Numbered from the stretch's first letter, positions 52,583-61,176 are shown. The stretch is 64,000 nt of DNA from an uncultured Phocaeicola sp. (GCA_944320135.1 CALUGI010000005.1:59379-123378), one strand, 5' to 3'. Translations and numbers: made by a program. The notes: a model not told the origin generated them from the letters alone.

Positions 52583-53381
52583 ATCCGTTGTCGTTTATCG
52601 TGAAATGAAGGAATGTCCGTTTCTTGGCAGACGCGCATTCGTAATAAATCGTTCCGTCGTCGAAAAAATCGTCGACAGCCACGTTGTGCCCATGCCCGTA
52701 CACGCAGAACTGGAGTGCGGGAAACCGGGTGATGCTCTCTTGGAAGAAATCGGCCACGTTGTTGTTGAATTGTTCCGAGAAGGGGCCTGCGTGCATGGCG
52801 ACAACCGTCTTTTCCGCTTGAGGCGGGAAATTGTCGAGCGTCGAGTTCAGGAAATTGAAGTCCGGCACGGCGGTGGTATAGTTGTATTCCAATGCGTTGG
52901 TGTTGAGGCACACGAAATGCACGTTGCCTGCCGTAAACGAGAAGTTGCTTTCGCCGAAGACTCGCCGGAACACGTCCTCCCCCGTAGCCAGACAGTCGTG
53001 GTTTCCTAAGAGGCAGACGTATGGCACGTCGAGCCGGTTGAGGATGTCGCGCTGCTTTTCGAACTCCAGCTTCAGGCCGAAGTCCGACAAGTCGCCGGTG
53101 TGTATCACGAAGTCGATGTCGTGCCGGGCGTTGACGGCTTCCACTTCGTCTTCCGTTTCATCGTACCATCGCTGCGTGTCGCTGATTACCGCGAAGGATA
53201 TTTCTTTCCGTCCGGCAAGCGCAGATTCGATAAGGCGGATGTTTTTGGCGTTGATGCCGGTTTCTCCGTCTATGTTGAGGTCGTAAGGATGGTATTCAAT
53301 CATGTCGCATCCTGCGAGCAGGAATGCCGCCAAGCAGCAGCAAAGCGGCGGAAGCGAGGAAGATGGGTGGCGGATGTTCAT
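52557..53381 (-). CDS. Metallophosphoesterase lipoprotein
   Basis: 274 residues from ATG 53381, with a lipoprotein signal ending LLAGC. The calcineurin-like metal-binding motifs occur in order: AVISDTQ, HTGDLSD, LLGNHDC, VVAMHAGP and VYGHGH. It should hydrolyse phosphate esters with two metal ions, lipid-anchored and facing the periplasm; the substrate is unknown. The open frame continues far upstream without family similarity. It is followed, with overlap, by the exported barrel-like protein gene. Confidence 0.88.
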   Translation of the reverse strand: MNIRHPSSSLPPLCCCLAAFLLAGCDMIEYHPYDLNIDGETGINAKNIRLIESALAGRKEISFAVISDTQRWYDETEDEVEAVNARHDIDFVIHTGDLSDFGLKLEFEKQRDILNRLDVPYVCLLGNHDCLATGEDVFRRVFGESNFSFTAGNVHFVCLNTNALEYNYTTAVPDFNFLNSTLDNFPPQAEKTVVAMHAGPFSEQFNNNVADFFQESITRFPALQFCVYGHGHNVAVDDFFDDGTIYYECASAKKRTFLHFTINDNGYAYEVVSF

Positions 53382-53521
53382 GAGGCTTCGTTTGTCTTTT
53401 CCGCAAAGTTGGGAAGAAAAAACAAGAAGTCGGATGTCTGAATGCCGCAAAAAATGTCCCATATAAAGGTTTGTGGGGTGAAACGGGAGAAAATTCCGCT
53501 TGCCGGGCGTTCCAGGCATCC

Positions 53522-54523
53522 TCATTCCAGCAGCTCGTAGCTGCTTACCTGGATGGGCATGTTGAGGTTCGGGAGCACTTTTTCGAGCATGATTCCCTCC
53601 AGATTGTTGTATTCGTATCCGAACGTGGCCCGTATGCCTTGCAGAATGAACTGAGTGGCGCGGTCGAGGGCGATAGGCAGGCTGTCGCCCTGCATGAGCG
53701 AGCCGGTGATGACGCTGGTAAACGTGTCGCCCGTGCCGGGATAGTGGGCAGGAAGGTAGGGGCAGGTCACTTTCCAGTAGCGGTTGCCGAAACGGTTGTA
53801 GGCATAGACGGAAGTGGAGTGGGGGTCGTCTTTCACGGGGACGCTGGTCACGATGACGATGCTCGGCCCTTTGTCGGACAATGCTTTGAGCACTGCTTTC
53901 AATTCCGCATCGCTCATGTTCTCCTGATACGGCATGTCGAGCAGCCTGAAAAGTTCCGTCATGTTCGGAGTGATGATGTCGGCCAGACAAATCAGCTGCT
54001 TCATTTCCGTCACCATATCTTCGGTGATTCCTTTGTAGAGGCTCCCGTTGTCGCCCATTACGGGGTCTACCACCACCAAGTCGGCGGGCCGGCGGAACTT
54101 TCGGATGAAACTTTCCACGATTTGCGCCTGGCGGGGCGATCCGAGGTAGCCCGAATAAAAGGCGTCAAAGCGTATGTCGAGCTGCTCCCATTTGTCGATG
54201 ATGCGTTTCATCTCGTCGGTAAGGTCGAGAAAGGAATAGGCGGGATATTGCGTATGGGTGGAGAGGATGGCCGTGGGAAGCGGACATACCTGAAGCCCCA
54301 TCGTGGAAAGGATGGGGATAACCGCCATGAGCGACACCCTTCCTGCGCCCGACAAGTCGTGTATGGCCACCACTTTTTTGCTGTGGTTGTGGAAGAGCCG
54401 TTCGCAGGGGCGGCCCGCCGTTTCGGCGGCAGGCTTTTTCCGCTTGTATTTGCTCGCTTTTTCCCAAGCGGCTTTCCTCGCTTCGTATGCTTCGTATTGC
54501 TTTTCGATATAGTTGTCTGCCAT
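53522..54523 (-). CDS. Pyridoxal/pyridoxamine kinase-like protein
   Basis: 333 residues from ATG 54523 (MADNYIEKQYEAYEARK). After a basic 45-residue N-terminal extension comes the ribokinase-like PdxY fold: VVAIHDLSGAGRVSLMAVIPILSTMG, DLVVVDPVMGDNGSLYKG, ITPNMTELFRLL, and the ATP site with catalytic Asp in YPGTGDTFTSV. It phosphorylates pyridoxal or pyridoxamine in vitamin B6 salvage. The extension is longer than in E. coli PdxY. It is a single gene in the minus orientation. Confidence 0.9.
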   Translation of the reverse strand: MADNYIEKQYEAYEARKAAWEKASKYKRKKPAAETAGRPCERLFHNHSKKVVAIHDLSGAGRVSLMAVIPILSTMGLQVCPLPTAILSTHTQYPAYSFLDLTDEMKRIIDKWEQLDIRFDAFYSGYLGSPRQAQIVESFIRKFRRPADLVVVDPVMGDNGSLYKGITEDMVTEMKQLICLADIITPNMTELFRLLDMPYQENMSDAELKAVLKALSDKGPSIVIVTSVPVKDDPHSTSVYAYNRFGNRYWKVTCPYLPAHYPGTGDTFTSVITGSLMQGDSLPIALDRATQFILQGIRATFGYEYNNLEGIMLEKVLPNLNMPIQVSSYELLE

Positions 54524-54589
54524 GATTCTTTCTGTTGTTGCGTCTGCAAAGGACGCTACTTTTTGCGGAACGGACAAACTTTTGGGCGG

Positions 54590-54705
54590 AAAAGTGTTTT
54601 GAGTCCGCCCGTTTTCCCTGAAAGTTCCGCCGTCTTCCGGATTGAGGGCGGCGGCGTTTTTCAGAGCTCCGTCCGCATCCGGTCGAGGCTTTGAAAAATA
54701 TTTTT
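54590..54705. repeat. 22-base-phased intergenic stretch
   Basis: Alternating CCGCC and GGCGG blocks recur at about 21-24 bases, averaging 22 over at least three consecutive units, between the kinase start and the tRNA promoter. Less regular than the arrays at 50085 or 61089. Confidence 0.4.
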
Positions 54706-54747
54706 CAAAAAAATGTCCGTTTTGTTTGGCATATTCCAAGAAAGCTG

Positions 54748-54755
54748 TATCTTTG
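54748..54755 (+). promoter_or_regulatory. Bacteroidetes -7 box for tRNA-Thr
   Basis: TATCTTTG, exact match, 24 bases before the tRNA; TTTG about 22 bases further upstream can be the -33 element. Confidence 0.65.
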
Positions 54756-54779
54756 CACACGTTTTCGGAAGGGAACAAT

Positions 54780-54852
54780 GCCGAAATAACTCAGTTGGTA
54801 GAGTAACTCATTCGTAATGAGTAAGTCGCGGGTTCGAGTCCCGCTTTCGGCT
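54780..54852 (+). tRNA. tRNA-Thr (anticodon CGT)
   Basis: 73 bases that fold as a complete cloverleaf. Acceptor arms GCCGAAA and TTTCGGC pair perfectly, the anticodon stem is ACTCA/TGAGT with loop TTCGTAA, and the T arm is GCGGG-TTCGAGT-CCCGC. The anticodon CGT reads ACG (Thr). The CCA end is not encoded. Confidence 0.97.
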
Positions 54853-54916
54853 CGTTTTTCAGAGGTCGAGGCTTGATGGCTTTCGGCCTTTTCTTTTTTT
54901 CATACGGATGGAAGCC

Positions 54917-54954
54917 AAAAAGAATCCCGCCCTTTCCTTTTCGGAAAAGGCGGG
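54917..54954 (-). terminator. Terminator of the porin/SBP/oxidoreductase operon
   Basis: On the minus strand CCCGCCTTTTCC pairs with GGAAAGGGCGGG around a four-base loop, followed by ATTCTTTTT. Confidence 0.75.
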
Positions 54955-54991
54955 CAACGGCGCGTAAAAGCGCGTAGTCGCGCGCGTTTTA
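54926..54991. repeat. 22-base-phased units between oxidoreductase gene and tRNA
   Basis: Units 54926-54947, 54948-54969 and 54970-54991, each 22 bases, starting CCCGCCC, AGGCGGG and GCGCGTAG. The first two form the operon terminator; the array ends at the base before the gene's stop codon. Confidence 0.55.
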
Positions 54992-55981
54992 CTACAGTTT
55001 GTTCAGAATCCGGTCCATCACCCAGTTGGTCGGGGTGGCGCTGATGCCGTCGCAGGTGCATACGGCCTTTCCTTGCAGATGTTCCACGACAGCTTTGATG
55101 AGCGGCAGCTGCACGTGCGGCGGGTTGGGAGGAAGTATTTCTTCGCGTCCCCTTTCCGTATGGAGGCCGATGGGCTCGTAAGTGAATACGGAGAAGCATA
55201 TCATCCCTTTGTCGCCGATAATTTCGATGCGGTCTTCCTTGGCCGATTCGTGGGCGACGAAACACCAGGAACCTGAACCCGGAAGCCCCGAATCAAACTT
55301 GAAGCAGGCGCTGATGGTGTCTTCCGCCTCATACAGTCCTCCCCGGTTGCTTTTGTATCCTTCCGCTTCGAGGATGCACCCGAACATGTCTTGAAGCAAG
55401 TCCAGCTGGTGCGGAGCCAGATCGTAGAAATATCCCCCTCCGGCGATGTCAGGCTGCACGCGCCAAGGCAGATTGGTGCTGTTGTAGTCGAGTGCGCGGG
55501 GCGGTTGGGCGAATCGTATCTGTATGTTGATGACGTTTCCTATCTCCCCTTCCTCCACTAATTGGCGCACTTTCTGGAAGTAAGGAAGGTATCGGCGATA
55601 ATAGGCGACGAAGCACGGCACGCCTGTCTCCTTCGAGATGCGGTTGATGCGTGCGCAGTCTTCATAGCTGGCGGCCATCGGCTTTTCGATATATACAGGC
55701 TTTCCTGCTTTCATGGCCATGATTGCGAAGGTGGCGTGCGAAGAAGGGGGAGTAGCTATGTAGACGGCATTTACGTTTTCGTCTCCAATCAATTCTTGCG
55801 CGTCCGTGTACCAGTTGGGTATTCCGTGGCGTATGGCATACGATTTCACCTTCTCTTCATCGCGGCTCATTACGGCCACTACCTTTGAACCCTCAATCAT
55901 GTTGAAGGCAGGGCCGCTTTTCTTCTCTGTGACTTCGCCGCATCCGATGAAGCCCCAGTTCACGTTTTCCAATATCTTCAT
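54992..55981 (-). CDS. Gfo/Idh/MocA family oxidoreductase
   Basis: 329 residues. The N-terminal Rossmann fold has the NAD(P)-binding motif GFIGCGEVTEKKSGP, and the dehydrogenase signature VYIEKPMAAS carries the Lys of the conserved EKP motif. The C-terminal domain has YDLAPHQLDLLQDMFG with the His typical of the active site. It should oxidise or reduce a hydroxyl group on a sugar or inositol derivative in the cytoplasm. The substrate is unknown. Last gene of an operon with the solute-binding protein and porin genes, 13 bases after the former. Confidence 0.9.
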   Translation of the reverse strand: MKILENVNWGFIGCGEVTEKKSGPAFNMIEGSKVVAVMSRDEEKVKSYAIRHGIPNWYTDAQELIGDENVNAVYIATPPSSHATFAIMAMKAGKPVYIEKPMAASYEDCARINRISKETGVPCFVAYYRRYLPYFQKVRQLVEEGEIGNVINIQIRFAQPPRALDYNSTNLPWRVQPDIAGGGYFYDLAPHQLDLLQDMFGCILEAEGYKSNRGGLYEAEDTISACFKFDSGLPGSGSWCFVAHESAKEDRIEIIGDKGMICFSVFTYEPIGLHTERGREEILPPNPPHVQLPLIKAVVEHLQGKAVCTCDGISATPTNWVMDRILNKL

Positions 55982-55994
55982 AGGGTCTTTAAGT

Positions 55995-56819
55995 TTAGTT
56001 GAAATATCTTTTGTACAGTCTTCCGTATTCTTCGGTCTGCATGTATCGGTCGAGCCATCGGTTGAGGCTGTCGAGCAAGACGGCAGAACGCTTGTTCACT
56101 CCCCACGCATAGAACTGCGTGAAACTGATGTCTTTGCTGATGTCGAGGTTGGGGAAAGCGGCGAGCGATGCCAGCGCGATGTTTTCGTCGCACACCGCAT
56201 AGTCGATATCGCCTCCGGCCACCATAGCCAGCAGCTGCTCAGGCCCGTATTCTTTCACTTGGCGGATACGGATAGTGTCTGCGATTTCGTTGATAAGGTT
56301 GTGGATGCGCAGCAGGCTCGGCGAGCCTTCAATGACGTGCAGCGTCTTGCCTCCCAATTCTAGCTGGCTGCTGATATAGAGGCTGTCTTTGCCTTTTTCC
56401 TTTTTCCGTTGCACCAGCACCTGCTTGCTGAGCAGGATGTGTCTTGTAAACAGCAGCGAATCTTTCAGCCGTGTGGTTACGACTGTTCCTGTTGCCAGTA
56501 TGTCATACTTTCCCGTGCCGATGCCTTCCATTCTTTTCTCAAAGCTCATTTCGGGAGTGATTTCGAGTCTCAGTTTCTTTTCCTTCGCGAAAGCATGCAG
56601 CAGTTCGTAGTCGAATCCGGCAATCGTGTCGTTTTTCACATGGTAGCTGATGGCGTTGTATTCCGTAACGGCATTCAGCACTCCCGACTTCGCGATTTCA
56701 GGATAGTCTCGCGGCACAGTTTTCGGTTCGTCCTCTTTCTTTTCAGAGAAAAGCGCGACAATGGCGATGCAAGCTATCGCCGCTCCGGCAATCAGACAAA
56801 GGGTGTGTTTTCTTGGCAT
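55995..56819 (-). CDS. Periplasmic solute-binding domain protein (family 3/MltF-like)
   Basis: 274 residues. An uncleaved-looking signal anchor (CLIAGAAIACIAIVALF) precedes a type 2 periplasmic binding fold: GVLNAVTEYNAISYHV, IAGFDYELLHAFAKEKKLRLEI, GTGKYDILATGTVVTTRLKDSLLFT and GGDIDYAVCDENIALA. It resembles the N-terminal domain of the MltF transglycosylase, but the lytic domain is absent. It may bind an amino acid or a muropeptide. There is no permease nearby, so transport by an ABC system is not supported. Confidence 0.82.
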   Translation of the reverse strand: MPRKHTLCLIAGAAIACIAIVALFSEKKEDEPKTVPRDYPEIAKSGVLNAVTEYNAISYHVKNDTIAGFDYELLHAFAKEKKLRLEITPEMSFEKRMEGIGTGKYDILATGTVVTTRLKDSLLFTRHILLSKQVLVQRKKEKGKDSLYISSQLELGGKTLHVIEGSPSLLRIHNLINEIADTIRIRQVKEYGPEQLLAMVAGGDIDYAVCDENIALASLAAFPNLDISKDISFTQFYAWGVNKRSAVLLDSLNRWLDRYMQTEEYGRLYKRYFN

Positions 56820-56837
56820 AGGGCAGGATGAGATAGG

Positions 56838-58931
56838 TTAGTCGAAGAAGTTCCATGAAAGCCCGATCTTCAGGATACGCGGATTCAGCGGATAATGCGG
56901 GATATAGAAGTAGCTCTTGTCTCCCCCGCGTTGCAACAAATTGTACATCTGCACGAAGATTCGGGTGCGTTTCAGGTGGAGGTTGATGTATCCGTTGAGC
57001 ATCGGGTAGGCTCCCAGCTTGTACCGTGTCTCGCGGTTCTGAAGGTAGAACTGTCCGATGGCCGGCGCGTAGTCCGGCGCGTAATATTGGGTGAAATAGC
57101 GCATGTCGGCTCCCATTTCTATTTTCAGCACCTTCTTTGCGAGTGCGAACTTGAGATACAGGTTGTGGTAGAGCACGAGTTCCGGCAAGGGCAGTACGTC
57201 GGAGTTGCTGGTCTTCTGGTAAGTCACTTCGTTGTCAAGGTGAAGGATTCCTAACTTGAAATCCTGTTTCAGCGTTGCGCTGAACACTTGGATGCTTCCC
57301 GAATGCTGTCGCACTGCCATGTCGTTCTTGTAGGCGGTGTTGCCTTGCCGGTCGGTGTATTGCACGGAAGCGTTGTCTAAGTAGGTGTAGTTGGTGATGT
57401 TTTCCACTCCCGCCTTCAGTTGCGTGCGCCAACGGTCGATGCTCAGTTTTCCTTCGATGCGTGTGCGCATGATTTTCGACAAGTCGTTGTCCCACCAATA
57501 GTGTTTGGAGTGGAAGTGGCGGAAGTAGAATGTCGGATTCAGGTTCTTTATGTAGGCGTTGGCTTCCAGCCTTACGGTGTCGTTGAACAGGCGGAAGTTG
57601 AGGTCGCCGTTTCCTTCCACGGTGAATTGCCCTGCGTCTTCCCCCAGCATCGCTATTTCTCCGATCACATTGTAGTGGAGGGTTTTCCCTTGCTGTTTGC
57701 TGAGTTGTCCGCCTATCGACAGCACGTTTTCCTTGTGCGACGTGGCGACACGTTGTCCCGGAATGCCTGTAACGGTGTCGGTCATCGTGAAGTTGCGGTG
57801 TTCGAAGCTCATAAAGGCTGTCAGTCCGGCTTTCGCCCATTTGTTGAATCCTTCACGGAGGGAGATGCCTACCGTGTTCTTGACGGAGAAATGGCGTGTG
57901 ATGTCTAACGAGTCGGTGCCTAAATATTTGTGTTCGAAGTATTCGTTGTTCTGGTCTACGTCGTATGAAACGTATTTTCTGCGGTCGATGTCCACCTTCA
58001 CGCTGTGGATGAAGCTGGTGACGGGGACGAACAGCTGCTTGCTCACCGTATCGTTTTCTTCAGTCACGTCGCGGTAGAATCCTAAGTTGTAGCGGTGGGT
58101 GAGGAAGGCGTGGTAGCCCGTGTTGTTGTTCCAGATGTCCATCAGGTTGGTGGGGATGTTGTACGTTTCGTAGGTGCGTTCCCCTTCGGCCATTTCCAGC
58201 GGGTCGGTCACATACCGGTCGTCCGTGATACCTCCGTTTTCGGCCACTTTCAGGTTTTCGTTGATAAAGCTGAAGTGCATGTCATACTTGTCGCCGTGGT
58301 AGTAGGCGAACAGGTTGCCGTTGAACAGGGCTGTAGACTGGCTCTGGTATTTGCCTCGTCCGTAGGTGTAGTCGATGTCGAAGCCGAATCCCATCCGTTT
58401 GTTGACGTTTACCGCAAAGTACGCCTTGAAGCGTTCTTCCCCGTACCGTCCGTCGCCCTGCTTGTAGTAGGTGAGGTTGGTGAAAGGCGATTTGGTGTTG
58501 GTGTAGATGATATCGCCCGGCTTGCGTACCGTGAAGTCGTAGGGGTCGGTGAAGAAGAACTGTGTCGGGTCTTTCCGCTCGAAGAATACGTGCGAGATGC
58601 GCGGCGCGCCCAGATTCCCTAAAAACGAGTAATGTCCGGTCGGTCCGCCCGTGTCGTTCGAGTTCTGGAATCCGTGTTGCAGCGTGTCCACCGGTACGGC
58701 GATTCTTTCTCCGAACCGTTCCTCTATCTTCCATGCGTGCAGTCCGATAGGAATCGTGTTCGCGTCGATGACGGCGGTCGTGTCAATGGGATTCCCGTTC
58801 CGGTCGTACTGGTTGCTGTTGAGTCCGGAAGCCGAAGTGCCGAATTGGCTGTATTGGTTCGGTATCATGTTTTGCGCAGCGAGGCTGCTGCACACAAAGA
58901 TGAGTATCGTTGCAAAAAGTATCTTCTTCAT
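56838..58931 (-). CDS. Putative outer-membrane porin (Porin_10 type)
   Basis: 697 residues from ATG 58931, with a signal peptide (MKKILFATILIFVCSSLAAQ). The remainder alternates amphipathic strands and loops and ends LKIGLSWNFFD, with a C-terminal aromatic as in outer-membrane barrels. Similar long proteins in Bacteroidetes are annotated as putative porin (PF14121). Substrate unknown. It heads the operon with the solute-binding and oxidoreductase genes and has a -7 box eight bases upstream of its ATG, so the 5' leader would be very short. Confidence 0.82.
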   Translation of the reverse strand: MKKILFATILIFVCSSLAAQNMIPNQYSQFGTSASGLNSNQYDRNGNPIDTTAVIDANTIPIGLHAWKIEERFGERIAVPVDTLQHGFQNSNDTGGPTGHYSFLGNLGAPRISHVFFERKDPTQFFFTDPYDFTVRKPGDIIYTNTKSPFTNLTYYKQGDGRYGEERFKAYFAVNVNKRMGFGFDIDYTYGRGKYQSQSTALFNGNLFAYYHGDKYDMHFSFINENLKVAENGGITDDRYVTDPLEMAEGERTYETYNIPTNLMDIWNNNTGYHAFLTHRYNLGFYRDVTEENDTVSKQLFVPVTSFIHSVKVDIDRRKYVSYDVDQNNEYFEHKYLGTDSLDITRHFSVKNTVGISLREGFNKWAKAGLTAFMSFEHRNFTMTDTVTGIPGQRVATSHKENVLSIGGQLSKQQGKTLHYNVIGEIAMLGEDAGQFTVEGNGDLNFRLFNDTVRLEANAYIKNLNPTFYFRHFHSKHYWWDNDLSKIMRTRIEGKLSIDRWRTQLKAGVENITNYTYLDNASVQYTDRQGNTAYKNDMAVRQHSGSIQVFSATLKQDFKLGILHLDNEVTYQKTSNSDVLPLPELVLYHNLYLKFALAKKVLKIEMGADMRYFTQYYAPDYAPAIGQFYLQNRETRYKLGAYPMLNGYINLHLKRTRIFVQMYNLLQRGGDKSYFYIPHYPLNPRILKIGLSWNFFD

Positions 58932-58938
58932 AACGGGG

Positions 58939-58946
58939 CAAAGATA
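58939..58946 (-). promoter_or_regulatory. Bacteroidetes -7 box for the porin operon
   Basis: The minus strand reads TATCTTTG, exact match, ending eight bases before the ATG; a start codon further downstream is possible. Confidence 0.5.
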
Positions 58947-59099
58947 CAACAAAAATGCGAGATACTGGCAAATTATGCCGTCACAGTGTTTATAAATTCT
59001 TTCGGGCGGAGATAATCTGTGCCATTTCATTATGTTGGCATCCAAATACTCGTCTGTAAACGGGGCAGGGCTTGTAGAAGCGCATACGAGCGTATTAAA

Positions 59100-60004
59100 T
59101 TATGAATTTATGTGTTTGGCACGAGAGTTCCTTTGCGGGAGACGGATGCAATCTCTTGTCTCTTTGTTCTTTTCTGTAGAGGATTTTTCGATTTCGGCAT
59201 ATTCTGCAAATAAGTCACGTGTTTCTTTATGGCTTTCCAGTCTCTTTCTTGCCAAATCACAATATTCTTCGCTTATGTCAATGCCAATGTAGTTTCTGTT
59301 CAATTCGTATGCCGCAACGCACGTAGTGCCGGAGCCGCACATTGGGTCAAGCACAATGTCTCCTTCATTTGTCCATGAAAAAATGTGGTCATAAGCTAAC
59401 TGATAAGGGAATGGAGCCGGATGCCCTTTCGCTTCCTGGTCTACAGCTTTTTTGCCTACGACGTATTCCCAAATATTTCCTTTTTGTTTTTCATTTTTGA
59501 CTGGATTTGCCAATTTGCTGCGTGTTTGCACTCCTTTAGAGTAGTTCTTATACGTTGTCCCTTTCAATTCAAGTCCGGCATGTTCACAAGGAATCTTGAT
59601 AGGATTATGAGTCTTTACAGCTCCCTTCGAGAATACAAACATATATTCGAATACATTCGTGTACCGTTTCCTGTATATTTGTGGTATCGGATTTGTCTTT
59701 TGGAAAATCATTGTGTCGTGAAGATTGAAGCCGCATTCCACAAACTGCAAAGCCTGTTTAAACGATGTGCAAGTCTCGGTTCCATTAATCGTAGCGTCGG
59801 AAACCACCCACACGACAATTCCTCCCGGTTTGGTTATCCGGTAGAGTTGCTTGGCTATTTCTTCAAAAGGGAAAGAATACCCTTTGTATGTCCGTAAATT
59901 GTCATACGGGGGGAGGTTACGGTCAAGTCAATGAAATTGGCGGGAAACTTGCCCATCACTTCCACGCAATTTCCATTTATTATTTGATTCTTATAATCAT
60001 TCAT
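59100..60004 (-). pseudogene. Frameshifted beta-class DNA methyltransferase, HindIII-type partner
   Basis: The gene starts at ATG 60004 (MNDYKNQIINGNCVEVM) and reads IDLTVTSPP, the catalytic motif IV of N6-adenine/N4-cytosine methyltransferases. A run of six Cs (59913-59908 on the minus strand) then breaks the frame and translation stops at TAG 59857 after 49 residues. Adding one C restores YDNLRTYKGYSFPFEEIAKQ and the rest, including the SAM motif DPMCGSGTT, to 59100: about 301 residues, close to the length of M.HindIII. Motif IV before motif I marks the beta class. Either inactivated, phase-variable at the C-run, or a homopolymer sequencing error. Confidence 0.85.
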
Positions 60005-60005
60005 G

Positions 60006-60847
60006 TCAGTTTTCGTCTGAAATTCGGTTTATGAAGTTCTGGATGGTTTCAATTTTTGAATCCAATTTCATGCGCACAAGAAGCTCTTTGATGGCTTCAT
60101 CGTGGTCAAGTCCTTTTACACGTTCTATTTCATTCTGATAATAAAGAATTTCCTCACTTCCCCGTATGCGGAGTTTTTGTTTAATCTTGCAGAGGTAAGT
60201 TGCGACGGTTTCTTCTGAAATGCTCAGGATTGTACGCATATTATTGTCTTGTTCCGGGATGAAACATTTTTTCTGTTGTGGTATCGTTACGTTTGCGCCA
60301 ATTTGTGCTGACTGATTCCAAATATCTTGCAAATTCACTTGCGGCGTTTCAGCAATGCCTTCCTCCAGCATGATATATAGCCATTCCCAGCTAAGAAGCA
60401 TCACGTTTCCGTTCAGGGCTTCCTTGTATATTTGTGAACTTTTCACCGGATATTGAAAATAGGGGCAAACGAGAACAGAGTGAGGTCTTTGGCGTTTTTA
60501 GCCGTGCGGCTCAAGCGGAACGCTTTAGCATCTCCTACCAATGAATAGGCATGGAATTTGCTTTTTGCCACAATATCTGCGGCATCCGCACGTTCTCTCA
60601 GAACTTTTACATCAAAGTTCATGCATGTCAGTGCTTTGGCAAAAAGAATGTCGGAAGTTTTGGAGTATAGCTTTTCTTCCGAGGAATCATGTGCAATATC
60701 TTCAGGGATGATACCTGTTTCGGTGACCAATTCTGTGACGTCTTTCTTGCTCAAGGAAAACACGATGTCTTGCATTTTTGCTGATGCAGCGGTAAAGTCG
60801 TCATTTTGGTATTGTTTGATTTGTTGTCTTAATTGTTGAAAATCCAT
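60006..60847 (-). pseudogene. Disrupted HindIII-family restriction endonuclease
   Basis: The first fragment (60847-60443, 134 residues) matches the HindIII N-terminal half: EKLYSKTSDILFAKAL, and the catalytic SLVGDAKAFRLSRTAKN with Asp106 and Lys108 in the place of HindIII Asp108/Lys110. The second fragment, in another frame (from about 60478 to 60006), continues with SVLVCPYFQYPVKSSQIYKEALNG and LLSWEWLYIML, as in the C-terminal half. At the junction (about 60475-60487) the frame shifts, and roughly 15 residues seem to be missing compared with my memory of HindIII. This suggests a small deletion and a non-functional enzyme. It directly precedes the methyltransferase. Confidence 0.85.
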
Positions 60848-60902
60848 ACTTTCTGTATCGCCTCAAATTATGTGTTCGTTCGTTTTTATGGTAGAACTAT
60901 TG

Positions 60903-60910
60903 CAAAGTTA
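60903..60910 (-). promoter_or_regulatory. Bacteroidetes -7 box for the HindIII-like operon
   Basis: The minus strand reads TAACTTTG, exact match, 55 bases before the endonuclease ATG. Confidence 0.55.
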
Positions 60911-61082
60911 GCAAAAATCGGACTTATTCTGATATTAGGCGGGTCGTTTTTCTAAGCGATAGTGTCACGAACGGTTGCAAAGAGGCGGATAAGACGCTGT
61001 TTCATGGTGCTTGCAGCCTTTGTGTTGTGACGGGGAAAAGCTGTAGCGGGTTGCACGCATTGTGTCTGTATCGCCGTGCCGG

Positions 61083-61141
61083 AAAAACGCCGGGGCGTTC
61101 GGAGCAAAACCTTTCGGCCTTTCGTCCCGAACGCCCCGGCG
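61083..61141 (-). terminator. Terminator of the 2-oxoacid oxidoreductase operon
   Basis: Perfect 15-base arms (61088-61102 and 61127-61141; CGCCGGGGCGTTCGG and its complement) around a 24-base loop. On the minus strand it is followed by T5 (61087-61083). Confidence 0.8.
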
Positions 61142-61176
61142 TTTTCGCCTGCGGGCCGCCGCGTTTTTTCATTCGC
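61089..61176. repeat. 22-base-phased block, four units
   Basis: Units start at 61089, 61111, 61133 and 61155, each 22 bases. The first and third are inverted partners and make the terminator stem. The last unit (GCCGCCGCG...) runs over the stop codon of the gamma-subunit gene. Confidence 0.6.

Larger units (their letters stand above)
60848..61168. other. Intergenic region between the RM remnant and the oxidoreductase operon
   Basis: 321 bases without a gene. It holds the -7 box of the endonuclease gene (60903-60910), about 120 bases where I see nothing, and the phased repeat/terminator block 61083-61168. Confidence 0.8.

Noticed and set aside
59813-59813. GTG as start of a short, intact methyltransferase
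   Set aside because: It would omit the catalytic TSPPY motif. The ATG at 60004 begins a family-like N-terminus that joins perfectly after adding one base.
60446-60446. GTG start for a separate gene 60446-60006
   Set aside because: The codon lies inside the FQYPVKSSQIYK segment that continues the HindIII-like sequence, so this is the second half of one broken gene.
60950-61080. Possible RNA gene in the gap after the RM remnant
   Set aside because: No cloverleaf, no promoter-hairpin-T-run arrangement and no conserved RNA motif could be recognised.
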